IMG/VR virus record: IMGVR_UViG_3300030202_003557
Span: 23,157-47,225 of that record
Length of the DNA: 24,069 nt
Source of the DNA: a virus
Direction: 5' to 3' (one strand)
Shown: positions 1 through 7,170 of the stretch, piece after piece
Numbering within the stretch: position 1 is the stretch's first letter
Layout of the letters: the number at the start of each line of letters is the position of its first letter
Translations under genes and position numbers: made by a program
Notes under the pieces: model-generated
Database searches by the model: none
Told to the model about the DNA's origin: nothing
What the model saw: only the letters and a program-made list of their open reading frames with translations

Positions 1-87
1 AGGTGTAATGTGTTTTTCAACTGCCATATCAAATTCTTCTCTTACTATTCTTCTTATTAAGCTTTCTAATAACTGTGTTTGTTTCAT
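1..87 (-). CDS. Partial gene, N-terminus only (IKEE-type helix protein)
   Basis: The ATG is at 85-87 and 29 codons run open to the left edge, so only the N-terminus is visible. It begins MKQTQLLESLIRRIVREEF, a lysine/arginine-rich amphipathic helix. The same kind of helix opens the proteins starting at 6871 (RELNNLIKEEL) and 7169 (SELIEIIKEEI) and recurs inside the protein at 9401-10111. It follows the 100-957 gene by 12 nt, and that gap contains the ATATTTATAATCA motif also found before the gene starting at 4254. The function is unknown; a virion or prohead-associated protein is inferred only from position and the shared helix. Confidence 0.7.
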   Translation of the reverse strand, partial: MKQTQLLESLIRRIVREEFDMAVEKHITP

Positions 88-99
88 GATTATAAATAT

Positions 100-957
100 T
101 TAATTTTCTAAGTCCTCTGAAGGAATTGTTTTTACTGTGTATCTTATTGTTTTATTATTATTTTCTTCGTATTCTTGTATTTTTGTTGCTTCCTCTTGAT
201 TTTTGTTTTCTTTATCTATTAGTGAGTCTAGTGTTTGATTTTGTGCATCTACTCCTCCATCAACTCCATCTTCTAATGAATCGGCTGGTGGTAAAGCTTC
301 AACCAATCTATCTTTCATACATTTATCCATCATTCCTTTTGAAATATCTAATTTTCCTTGAGGTAAATTGGGTAAACTATTTAATGAAGATGATATTTCT
401 TCAATTTTATTTAATTTGGGTACAATAAATGCAACTTTTCCTGTTATTCCCGTTACAACACTTGAAAATAACTTTACAGTATCATCTGCTGACTTTAATT
501 TATCTTTTAATATAAGAATAGGGCCAACTGGTATAGGAGTTACGGCTGTTGAGGGAATAAAAGCTACTGCACTAACCCCTGCCCTTAATGCAATTATAAC
601 ACCTTTCAAAGAATCTAACAACTTCGTCATAATTTTAGCAATATCTAAAATAGCATTTAATAGGGCTTTAACTTTATTTATCATAGCATTTAATTTATCA
701 ATTAACCCTTTCATTCTATCAATTAATTTTTGAGCCTTATTCATTTGATCTCCTAATTGATTATATGTTCTTTTAGCAGTATTCATATCAGCAGTTCCAC
801 ATATTCTTTTTTTAATAACATCAGGAGAAGGAATTTTATCTGTAATTTTAGATAATTGTCTAGGCATTGTATCTTGGAGTTTAGTTGCTTTTTTAGGTAA
901 TTCCAATATAACATCCTTATTTACTCTATTCATTAAATTATTTACTGCACCTACCAT
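100..957 (-). CDS. Long helical virion-module protein, unknown function
   Basis: This is a 285-aa protein that I do not recognise by name. Residues about 60-125 are rich in Lys, Leu, Ile and Met with heptad-like spacing and probably form a long coiled coil. Residues about 126-152 are hydrophobic and Pro/Gly/Val-rich (AVAFIPSTAV, PIPVGPILIL), which could be a buried or membrane-interacting segment. A second helical stretch follows, and the C-terminal 60 residues are acidic and polar. It comes 4 nt after the spike-like gene (962-1438) and closes the baseplate group. A baseplate-associated or tail-tip helical protein is a reasonable inference, but no catalytic motif is visible. Confidence 0.85.
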   Translation of the reverse strand: MVGAVNNLMNRVNKDVILELPKKATKLQDTMPRQLSKITDKIPSPDVIKKRICGTADMNTAKRTYNQLGDQMNKAQKLIDRMKGLIDKLNAMINKVKALLNAILDIAKIMTKLLDSLKGVIIALRAGVSAVAFIPSTAVTPIPVGPILILKDKLKSADDTVKLFSSVVTGITGKVAFIVPKLNKIEEISSSLNSLPNLPQGKLDISKGMMDKCMKDRLVEALPPADSLEDGVDGGVDAQNQTLDSLIDKENKNQEEATKIQEYEENNNKTIRYTVKTIPSEDLEN

Positions 958-961
958 AATT

Positions 962-1438
962 TTATTTTTCTTTTATTAAAAAAACTGATTTAGATTTTAT
1001 ACTCTCAAGTCCTTTTCTCAAATTCTCCATTTCCATCACATAATTAGACATAGCCGCAGGAACTTGAGCAGCCCCTCCTGCTGGAGGCCACATTAAAGGA
1101 CCTATTTGAGTTATCCATGTATCTAATATCCCTTCTAAAGAAGATATTAAATCCTGTAACCACTGCTCTGTTAAATCCCCCATTAATACGGGTTCACCCT
1201 TACTCTCAGCATCTAGGCCTAAATATATTTTTTTAGTATTTATGTGAGTTATGCTCGTTTCATCCTTGTCACCTCCATTTATATGAAATCCTCCATTAGT
1301 AGAAAATGAAAATCCTTTATCAGAGTAACTCATTATATAGTCACTCTTAGCATGGAATAATAATCTTCCCGAATCCAATATTACTTGGTCTTGACCTTCT
1401 TTACTTCCATATACATTCGCTCCTATTGGTTCTTTCAT
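962..1438 (-). CDS. Baseplate spike-like protein (gp5 C-terminal type beta repeats)
   Basis: A 158-aa protein. Residues about 8-75 alternate short beta strands with turns (DQVILDSGRLLFHAKSD, then FSFSTNGGFHING, then KKIYLGLD). This is the look of the triple-stranded spike or beta-prism of T4 gp5-like and VgrG-like proteins. The segment EPVLMGDLTEQWLQDLI is the usual sequel in such proteins, leading into a helical C-terminus (about residues 90-158) that may trimerise or bind the hub. It lies 14 nt after the peptidase-like gene and two genes after the OB-fold hub, a normal order for a membrane-puncturing device split into separate proteins. The family assignment is by pattern, not by alignment. 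Confidence 0.75.
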   Translation of the reverse strand: MKEPIGANVYGSKEGQDQVILDSGRLLFHAKSDYIMSYSDKGFSFSTNGGFHINGGDKDETSITHINTKKIYLGLDAESKGEPVLMGDLTEQWLQDLISSLEGILDTWITQIGPLMWPPAGGAAQVPAAMSNYVMEMENLRKGLESIKSKSVFLIKEK

Positions 1439-1452
1439 AATTTACTTTTATT

Positions 1453-2715
1453 TTATCTCTTTCTTGGACATACAACTGAAAATTTTGTGCTATATTGGGG
1501 TTTATTTCTTCTAATTTTTTTTCTTTTAGTTTTACCTCTATTCCTCTTTCTTCTTGTTTTTGGAGATTTTTTTTCTTTAATTTCTTTTTCTTTTTCCTTA
1601 TCTTCCTTTCTTTGTGATAATTTAAGGTGAATATTTATACACCAATCTCTTACATTTATATTAATTTTGGGAAAATTTATATTTGGAAGAGGAGGAAGTG
1701 GAAACCTAATACCTAATTCTTCATGCCCCCCACCACAGTCTTCAAACATTTCCTCTGCTAAATTCTCTTGGGCAAATTCTCCCATATTAAACCCACTAAC
1801 AACATCATGCATGTCAACGATTTCTATTTCATTTAACAATGCTCTACCAATTGAGGCTTCTTTATATCTTACTCCTTCTACATACCCTTTAAATTCCCCA
1901 GTCCAGTTAGTAGGATCATACCCAGCCCTATAAGGTATTGTAGGATCATCACCTTCAGTTGTTAATTTTATACTATCCTCTACAAAATCATTCCACCAAT
2001 GGGTACCTTGATTAACTGGTTCTTCATTTTCACCATATTCAATATATACTCCCCCCTTCTCTTCATCACAACATTTTCCCGAAAGAGACATAAGAAAACT
2101 ATACCTTGGATCTCCATCCTGGGTTTCTAAATCATATTCATTTATATATTGAAAATGTCTATTTCCTGCTGCTACTCTTTGTAAAATTGTTTCAATTTCA
2201 TCTATAATATTTTGATCATCTGAGGATAAAGTTCCATTTCTAACCTTTTCATTATCAATTCCCTTAACTACAAAATTAATACCTCTACCTCTAACGTGAT
2301 TATTATCTAACCTTTTTCCCTTAGAATTTACAAAATTTTTATAAAATTGATTATTCCCTGCTATAATTTCAATTCCAACATCAGGTAAAAATTCTGAAAT
2401 CATCATAAAAGCACACGCAGCAGATACAAACATACAATGAGTTATATCACCTGCGTTATCTAACTGTCTCCCTGAATGAAATATATCTCCAGGAATGCGG
2501 TCTGCTTGTTCTTGGAATAAACCTGTTTTAGGGTCGGTAGGGAGATTATTTAATACGTCCATAGTTGCCCTTAACTTATTAGCATTTTTTCCTCTCCCTG
2601 CGTAATTTTCACCTATTTTTAACCAGTCAACATCATTAGGATAAGTCCCTTGTACCACTGTTGGGTTAGAATCCATTGGAGTAGCTCCTCCTTTCTTTTT
2701 AGTAGGGTCTGTCAT
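1453..2715 (-). CDS. Baseplate protein with degenerate M15 (D-Ala-D-Ala carboxypeptidase-like) peptidase domain
   Basis: A 420-aa protein. Residues about 85-150 resemble the front half of an M15/VanY-type peptidase: a helix, GIEIIAGNNQFY, then NNHVRGRGIN (residues 138-147), matching the SxHxxGxAxD zinc motif with Asn replacing Asp. Residues 223-241 (GGVYIEYGEN, ending GTHWW) resemble the closing HxH motif with Trp at the second histidine. If the fold is right, two metal ligands are altered, so it may bind rather than cut peptidoglycan. Residues about 335-365 form a Pro/Asn-rich linker. The last 55 residues are an unusual Lys/Arg/Glu-rich tail encoded by long A-runs. It sits between hub and spike genes, so a tail-associated cell-wall role is inferred. 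Confidence 0.7.
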   Translation of the reverse strand: MTDPTKKKGGATPMDSNPTVVQGTYPNDVDWLKIGENYAGRGKNANKLRATMDVLNNLPTDPKTGLFQEQADRIPGDIFHSGRQLDNAGDITHCMFVSAACAFMMISEFLPDVGIEIIAGNNQFYKNFVNSKGKRLDNNHVRGRGINFVVKGIDNEKVRNGTLSSDDQNIIDEIETILQRVAAGNRHFQYINEYDLETQDGDPRYSFLMSLSGKCCDEEKGGVYIEYGENEEPVNQGTHWWNDFVEDSIKLTTEGDDPTIPYRAGYDPTNWTGEFKGYVEGVRYKEASIGRALLNEIEIVDMHDVVSGFNMGEFAQENLAEEMFEDCGGGHEELGIRFPLPPLPNINFPKININVRDWCINIHLKLSQRKEDKEKEKEIKEKKSPKTRRKRNRGKTKRKKIRRNKPQYSTKFSVVCPRKR

Positions 2716-2720
2716 ATCTT

Positions 2721-3899
2721 TTAAGTTGTTAAGTCATCAATATCTCCTCTAAGAATTGATTCTTCAATAATATTTGTAAAGTATGATATAGCAGTGCTGT
2801 CAGATTCATCAAAGAGGGGCTCCATCCCCATATTAGGAATTACGTAATGTTCTGTTATTTGTTCAGGATTTCCGTAAGAATCAGAACTTAAAACTCTTTT
2901 AATAGTATATCCTCTATATTTCTTAATTATAGTTTCAGCATTGGAGGTAGAATCTGTAGAGGTATCATTAAAAATGATATTTTCTCCTTCCTCAGCGAAT
3001 GCTTCATCATTAGTATTAGTAACTCTTACATCCTCATTATTATCTGTTGTTGAAGATTCATTTACAGTAGCACCTACTTCTTCATTAGTTACATTATTTG
3101 GGTCTCCTTCTAATTTTTGAATATCATCTTCCGTCGTAGTATTTTTTTCTTCTACCTTAAATGTTTGCATATTTTTACTGATTACATCAATAGAGATTGT
3201 TTGACCTTTAGTTAGATAAATTGAGGAATTATCCTTATTTATATTTTCATATAAAAAATTCTTATCACCATTAGTATCCATTTGCCCATTCCTTATTATT
3301 GTGATTGGAGAATTATCTTCACCTTTATAGGGAGTATCGATATTAGAATTTCCTAACCTAATAGTATTTCCAAACATTCCCGTTAAAAAAGTATCTCCAG
3401 GGGCTGTTATTAATCTATTTACTTCTCCAATTATACTTTCTTTTATACCAAACCCTAAATCTATACCTTCTTCTCCTAAATCATTTATTGAAACATCAGG
3501 ATTATAATTACTTGTATTAAAAAGATTTAAACTACTAATATAAAAATATTGGGCTGCTCTTGAATCTGTAGGGGCTCTGTTTGGAATAATTAATATTAAT
3601 TCATTTAATAAAGGGGGAGAAGATATAAAAGAAGATAAAGGGAAAGCAAAATTATCACTTACTTTTTTATTACTTATAACATTATTAAAATCTGTCTCTT
3701 TATCATTATCATTTATAAAAGAAAAATATACCCCTCCTAACCCAACATCTGAATCACTATATAATGGAGATTTTTTACTATTTATAATTCCTGTAACTCT
3801 TCCTATATGAATAGATACTTCAGATTGTTCTAAAGGTTTTTTATTAACTCCAGGCGAACTATCTTCTTCATTAGTTTCAATATTATATTCTCTACTCAT
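2721..3899 (-). CDS. Baseplate hub protein with gp5-like OB-fold domain
   Basis: A 392-aa protein. Residues about 28-125 form a beta-rich domain starting IHIGRVTGIIN with YFYISSLNLFN near its end. The segment GDTFLTGMFGNTIRLG (168-183) follows, then ITIIRNGQ (199-206) and ENINKDNSSIYLTKGQ (218-233). This series is typical of hub proteins of T4-like marine phages that carry the gp5 N-terminal OB fold. Residues about 245-330 are an acidic, Thr/Asn/Glu-rich low-complexity linker, followed by a small domain near YRGYTIKRVL. Its start overlaps the end of the upstream gene by 8 nt, suggesting translational coupling. It probably connects the tail tube to the spike (962-1438) and the peptidase-like protein. 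Confidence 0.8.
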   Translation of the reverse strand: MSREYNIETNEEDSSPGVNKKPLEQSEVSIHIGRVTGIINSKKSPLYSDSDVGLGGVYFSFINDNDKETDFNNVISNKKVSDNFAFPLSSFISSPPLLNELILIIPNRAPTDSRAAQYFYISSLNLFNTSNYNPDVSINDLGEEGIDLGFGIKESIIGEVNRLITAPGDTFLTGMFGNTIRLGNSNIDTPYKGEDNSPITIIRNGQMDTNGDKNFLYENINKDNSSIYLTKGQTISIDVISKNMQTFKVEEKNTTTEDDIQKLEGDPNNVTNEEVGATVNESSTTDNNEDVRVTNTNDEAFAEEGENIIFNDTSTDSTSNAETIIKKYRGYTIKRVLSSDSYGNPEQITEHYVIPNMGMEPLFDESDSTAISYFTNIIEESILRGDIDDLTT

Positions 3900-4254
3900 G
3901 GTCTTCTTCCTCCTCTTTTACCTCTTCACCATTCATTTCTACTGCCATCTTAGTTAACTGCTCAATTTCTTCATCAGAAAGTAAATCACCACTATCGTTT
4001 CCACCCGAATTCATAGCTCTTTGAATAATAGCAGCCATTTTAATAAGTTGTTCATCATTTTTAACTCCTATTTCAAGATATTCTTTAATTAAGGGAACAA
4101 CACTAATAGCATCACCCATACTCCCTATAAGGGGTTTGAGTTCTTCTATTAAAGATTTGATTTGGCTTTCTTTTTTCTTACTATTTTTGTAAATATCTTC
4201 AAGAATACTTGAAAAAGTCTTGCCTTTAAATATTACTTTGTCAAAGTCAGACAT
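3892..4254 (-). CDS. Small helical protein of the baseplate/late operon, unknown function
   Basis: A 120-aa protein, almost entirely helical, that I cannot assign a function. The N-terminus (MSDFDKVIFKGKTFSSILEDIY) is followed by a Lys-rich helix and a helix with VVPLIKEYLEIGVKNDEQLIKMAAIIQRAM (in two parts, about residues 57-81). The C-terminus is very acidic (GEEVKEEEEDHE). It sits between the late sigma factor and the baseplate hub and overlaps the hub start by 8 nt (GACCATGAGTAG contains both signals). The 20-nt gap before it has an ATATTTAT motif. A structural or assembly role is inferred from position only. Confidence 0.85.
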   Translation of the reverse strand: MSDFDKVIFKGKTFSSILEDIYKNSKKKESQIKSLIEELKPLIGSMGDAISVVPLIKEYLEIGVKNDEQLIKMAAIIQRAMNSGGNDSGDLLSDEEIEQLTKMAVEMNGEEVKEEEEDHE

Positions 4255-4274
4255 ATTTTTTGATTATAAATATA

Positions 4275-5054
4275 CTAAAGATATCCTTGTTGAGAATATG
4301 ATGCGAATTGATCTGCATATATTTTCTTCATTTTCTTGACTACTCGTGTGATAATTGGGGTTTCTTTTTCCTCTAGGTTGGTAATTTCTCGTATGTAAAC
4401 CCAAAGAGCCTTTTTATTAAATAACATGCCTGGGTTTTTTCTACTTTTAAATACTATAATAAATGCACTGGCTACTTTTTGTTCTTTAGGTTTAGTAAAG
4501 AGAGTAAATAAATTTTCATCAAGATAATCTACAAAATAGGAAAAGAAAGCAATAGTAACATCTCTATTAGTTAATACTTCTCCTTCTTTTAAAAGATAAT
4601 AATCTGTGTCCATTGCTTCTACATCTGCCTTTTTAATAAGTTTTTTGTAGTTTTTAGTATTGTAGTTAATTAAATATCTCTTACCGGCAATTGAAAAATA
4701 GGAAAATGCTTTCCCTTTACCTACTTTAAATTTATCTAATTTCTCTAAGAAAAATATTACCATTTCGTGTTTTAAGTCTTCTAGTGTTTCTACCTCAGTA
4801 TAGTAGAACTTAAATGTATGAATTAAATTCTCAGACATTTTATAAAAGGGGTAATAAAGATGTTTAGTAAATATAGCGTTTTTAGTTTCTTGACAATCAC
4901 AATTTAAGTAATTTACTAATTCTGCTTCTGTTTCTTCGGTGAAGTAATAATTTTTCTTTTTCTTTTTTCTTCCCCTCTTTTTTGGGGCTGGTGGGTCCTT
5001 TGGTAGACTAGGAGAACTAGCATCTGCTAGTTCTTTTTCCTGTGTAGTACTCAT
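4275..5054 (-). CDS. Late-transcription sigma factor, T4 gp55-like
   Basis: A 259-aa protein of the sigma-70 superfamily, T4 gp55 type. Residues 89-130 contain the region 2 core: ETLEDLKHEMVIFFLEKLDKF, then VGKGKAFSYFSIAGKRYLIN, matching the pattern DLxxEgxxxLlxaldkFdpxkGxxFxxya. As in gp55, no clear region 4 is seen, although residues about 215-252 (FNKKALWVYIREITN, then ITRVVKKMKKIY) look helix-turn-helix-like. The N-terminus has a very basic patch (KKRGRKKKKK, 25-34). In T4, gp55 binds host RNA polymerase core and the sliding clamp to read late promoters. Here it lies inside the virion module, and the ATATTTAT motif in nearby gaps is a candidate target. Confidence 0.85.
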   Translation of the reverse strand: MSTTQEKELADASSPSLPKDPPAPKKRGRKKKKKNYYFTEETEAELVNYLNCDCQETKNAIFTKHLYYPFYKMSENLIHTFKFYYTEVETLEDLKHEMVIFFLEKLDKFKVGKGKAFSYFSIAGKRYLINYNTKNYKKLIKKADVEAMDTDYYLLKEGEVLTNRDVTIAFFSYFVDYLDENLFTLFTKPKEQKVASAFIIVFKSRKNPGMLFNKKALWVYIREITNLEEKETPIITRVVKKMKKIYADQFASYSQQGYL

Positions 5055-5059
5055 ATTTT

Positions 5060-5317
5060 TTATTTTAGTTTAAACTGATTAATATGTTCTTGTAACTTCT
5101 TTATTTCATCGAAGTAAAAACCTATTTCATCATCTGATTTAAATGATACTCTTTCATCAATTACTTTTAAAGACTTATCAATAGCATGTATATCTTCATT
5201 CATACTTTCAACAAAATCTTCATATTTTTCTAATTTTTTAAGTAAATTCCTTAATAAATAAATACTTAAAGATCCCCATACTATTAATAACCCTAATATA
5301 ACATATAACAATTCCAT
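5060..5317 (-). CDS. Small membrane-anchored coiled-coil protein
   Basis: An 85-aa protein. Residues 3-24 (LLYVILGLLIVWGSLSIYLL) form one transmembrane segment with a short outside N-terminus. They are followed by RNLLKKLEKYEDFVESM and a charged helical region with heptad spacing to the end, probably a cytoplasmic coiled coil. The start codon shares one base with the stop of the HD-domain gene upstream (TAATG), and the sigma-factor gene follows 5 nt later, so the three are one translation-coupled set. No family is recognised. A spanin or holin role is possible but unsupported, because there is no lipobox or second transmembrane segment. Confidence 0.8.
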   Translation of the reverse strand: MELLYVILGLLIVWGSLSIYLLRNLLKKLEKYEDFVESMNEDIHAIDKSLKVIDERVSFKSDDEIGFYFDEIKKLQEHINQFKLK

Positions 5318-6135
5318 TATTCTTCTGTTTTAAAAAAACTATCTATTAAATTTATCGTTGAATCCTTGAAATTCGGATTTACCTTGTCAGCTGATTTTTT
5401 CATTGCTTTAGTTGCCCTAACAGCTTTGTCAGCTTTGGATGCGTTTTTAGGTTTATATTGTTTTTTAGAAGATTTAGGAACCGATTCTGTACTATTATTC
5501 CACATTTCAAATTCAATCTGAGCAGCCATTTGATCGGCTTGATGTAATAAGATAGGTAAGTGAGTTCTTAATCTAGTTTCTTTCATACTTGACATAAGAT
5601 AAAATTTATTAGCTTCATCATATAAACCATCATGTAACTTAATTCCTAAGAATTCGTTAACAGTTGTCTTAACTCCTATTTGTTGTAAAATGAATAAAGA
5701 TCTCTCTGGAACTTTCATAGCAGGTATCTCAGTATTGCATTTATATACCATTCCTAACTTATCAATGTGCCATTGAGAGTCGTTTGGTTCATAAAAGTGT
5801 TGATTGTCTCCTGGCAATCCCATTTTACCTAAATCGTGAAATAGAGCCGCGAACACTAATTCTTCCTCAGTGTACGTTGATAGGTCACCACCTGCATCTT
5901 CCCACACAGAATATAGTTTTAAAGCATTGTTTACAACGCGAATAACATGATCAATATAGCCGCCTGGAAATGCTGAGTGAAACCAATCTTTAGAAGAGGC
6001 AGGCATCATCATAAAACGTTCCTCATGTTCCATGTGGAAATCTATAATGGGTTTACTTCTTTCTTCCCCGATTCTATTTTTAATAATATTGAGGTATGTA
6101 CCCCAATTTTCTTGAATTTTTTCTGCTGACAACAT
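5317..6135 (-). CDS. HD-domain phosphohydrolase
   Basis: A 272-aa protein with the HD metal-dependent phosphohydrolase signature. GGYIDHVIRVVNNA gives His63, AALFHDLGKMG gives His100-Asp101, KLHDGLYDE gives His168, and LPILLHQADQMA gives Asp201. These supply all the ligands expected for a divalent metal site. Residues from about 215 on are a Lys/Ser/Ala-rich, likely disordered tail. HD proteins cleave phosphomonoesters or phosphodiesters, often in nucleotides or signalling nucleotides; the substrate here is unknown. Its position directly before the late sigma factor suggests expression near the early/late switch, possibly acting on nucleotide pools or on an alarmone-type or cyclic-nucleotide defence signal (inference). 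Confidence 0.88.
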   Translation of the reverse strand: MLSAEKIQENWGTYLNIIKNRIGEERSKPIIDFHMEHEERFMMMPASSKDWFHSAFPGGYIDHVIRVVNNALKLYSVWEDAGGDLSTYTEEELVFAALFHDLGKMGLPGDNQHFYEPNDSQWHIDKLGMVYKCNTEIPAMKVPERSLFILQQIGVKTTVNEFLGIKLHDGLYDEANKFYLMSSMKETRLRTHLPILLHQADQMAAQIEFEMWNNSTESVPKSSKKQYKPKNASKADKAVRATKAMKKSADKVNPNFKDSTINLIDSFFKTEE

Positions 6136-6136
6136 A

Positions 6137-6355
6137 TTATATAGTTCCTATTTGTGAGCCCATAGTGTCTCGGTTAGCTTTAATAATGTCTTCTAATCCC
6201 ATGTATAAATCTTTTAACTCATTATCCATAAAGTGTAAAGCTTTATCATTTTCATTTCGTTTAACGAAAGTGTAGATTCTAGCTAATCCAGCATCTAATC
6301 TGTCTAGACGATTTATTGCTTGAGTTCTAAATCGATTTTCATAATTTGCATCCAT
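6137..6355 (-). CDS. Small helical protein, unknown function
   Basis: A 72-aa protein beginning MDANYENRFRTQAINRLDRL. The ATG at 6353-6355 is chosen over an in-frame TTG at 6403, because the ATG is preceded by the A-rich stretch usual in this genome (AAACAAAAAACAAATTTT) and the TTG-initiated extension is not. The protein is charged and helical, with Arg/Asp/Leu repeats (RLDRLDAGLARIYTFV), and has no known motif. It ends 1 nt before the HD-domain gene start, so it belongs to the HD/gp55 transcription unit. It is the first gene after the terminator at 6425-6452. Confidence 0.75.
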   Translation of the reverse strand: MDANYENRFRTQAINRLDRLDAGLARIYTFVKRNENDKALHFMDNELKDLYMGLEDIIKANRDTMGSQIGTI

Positions 6356-6424
6356 AAAATTTGTTTTTTGTTTTATCGTAAATAATATTTCTTGGGAACC
6401 CAAGTTTTCTTAATAAGAACTACA

Positions 6425-6452
6425 AAAGGGCACACCTAATGGCATGCCCTTT
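6425..6452 (-). terminator. Intrinsic terminator after the acidic prohead-core-like gene
   Basis: A perfect 8-bp inverted repeat, AAAGGGCA (6425-6432) and TGCCCTTT (6445-6452), encloses a 12-nt loop that can add two more C-G pairs (CC-TAAT-GG). Read on the minus strand it follows the stop codon of the 6470-6871 gene by 18 nt, and the stem ends in TTTTGTAGTTCTT, a short U-rich tail. It probably separates high-level expression of the acidic prohead-like gene from the HD/gp55 genes downstream. Confidence 0.7.
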
Positions 6453-6469
6453 AATTAATGTTATATAAA

Positions 6470-6871
6470 TTAACCTCTAATGTTGGCTAATTTTTGGAAT
6501 CGTTTAATTGATTCGTTTAATTTTTCTAATTCGTCATCTTTCTTCTTTCCTTCTTTTTTCACTTCTTCTCCTTCATCTTCTTTTTTAGCTTCCTTCTTCT
6601 TCCCTTCTTCTACTTCTTCTGGAGCTTCTTCTTCTTCCATTTCGTCTTCTTCTTCTTCGGTTTTTTCTTCTCCGCCTTCTTCTCCATCAAAATGTGCTTT
6701 TAATTTCTCATAAAATCCCTTTAGAGAATCCATAAGTTCTTCTTCTCCTTCTTCTCCGCCTTCCATGTCTCCTGCTTCCATGTCTTCTGCTTCTTCTAAA
6801 TAAGATGGGTGACCTTTTACAGCTGCTTCTAGCTCTTCTTTGATAAGGTTATTTAATTCTCTTCTGTTCAT
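6470..6871 (-). CDS. Highly acidic prohead-core-like protein
   Basis: A 133-aa protein in three parts. An N-terminal amphipathic helix (NRRELNNLIKEELEAAVKG) is followed by a central Glu/Asp/Lys block of very low complexity (about residues 25-112). A C-terminal helix (LEKLNESIKRFQKLANIRG) closes it. Short, very acidic, helical proteins of this sort act as scaffold or internal prohead-core components in T4-like phages (gp67/gp68 type), where they are later cut by the prohead protease. That assignment is by composition and context only. The 55-nt gap before it carries CATATATTTATTAG, a candidate late promoter, and a terminator follows it, so it may be a separately transcribed, abundant protein. 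Confidence 0.8.
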   Translation of the reverse strand: MNRRELNNLIKEELEAAVKGHPSYLEEAEDMEAGDMEGGEEGEEELMDSLKGFYEKLKAHFDGEEGGEEKTEEEEDEMEEEEAPEEVEEGKKKEAKKEDEGEEVKKEGKKKDDELEKLNESIKRFQKLANIRG

Positions 6872-6926
6872 TTGAGTATGTATTAATATTTGCTAATAAA
6901 TATATGTAAATTTAGGAAAACGTCAT

Positions 6927-7169
6927 TTATTTTAACTTCTTCTTTACTGTTCTACTTTCAGTAATATCAGATACGTTACTGTGGACGTAATGTTTGGCGT
7001 GATCTGTGTTTTTTAGGGGTTTACGAATGTTATTATCTAAATAAGGTTCGTTTTTATATCTAAGATATTCATCCTCACCATATATACTCCCCACCATGCC
7101 TGTGCTATCTTCTTTTAAGATTTTAGCAATTTCTTCCTTAATAATTTCTATTAATTCAGATTTTTTCAT
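6927..7169 (-). CDS. Small virion-module protein with IKEE helix
   Basis: An 80-aa protein starting MKKSELIEIIKEEIAKILKE, an amphipathic helix nearly the same in pattern as the one opening the next gene (6470-6871). The rest is polar and Tyr/Asn-rich (GSIYGEDEYLRYKNEPYLDN) and probably extended, with a basic C-terminus (RTVKKKLK). It begins 1 nt after the stop of the 622-aa structural protein, so the two are translated together. The function is unknown. The shared N-terminal helix suggests a common docking partner, for example the portal, scaffold or capsid interior. Confidence 0.8.
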   Translation of the reverse strand: MKKSELIEIIKEEIAKILKEDSTGMVGSIYGEDEYLRYKNEPYLDNNIRKPLKNTDHAKHYVHSNVSDITESRTVKKKLK

Positions 7170-7170
7170 T

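Noticed and set aside
91-98. TATAAATA on the plus strand (also 4265-4272) as a T4 late promoter
   Set aside because: No plus-strand genes lie downstream; the same bases are discussed as the minus-strand ATATTTAT motif instead.
6356-6403. N-terminal extension of the 6137-6355 gene from a TTG
   Set aside because: The ATG at 6355 has the usual A-rich leader; the extension begins inside the unit after the terminator without one.
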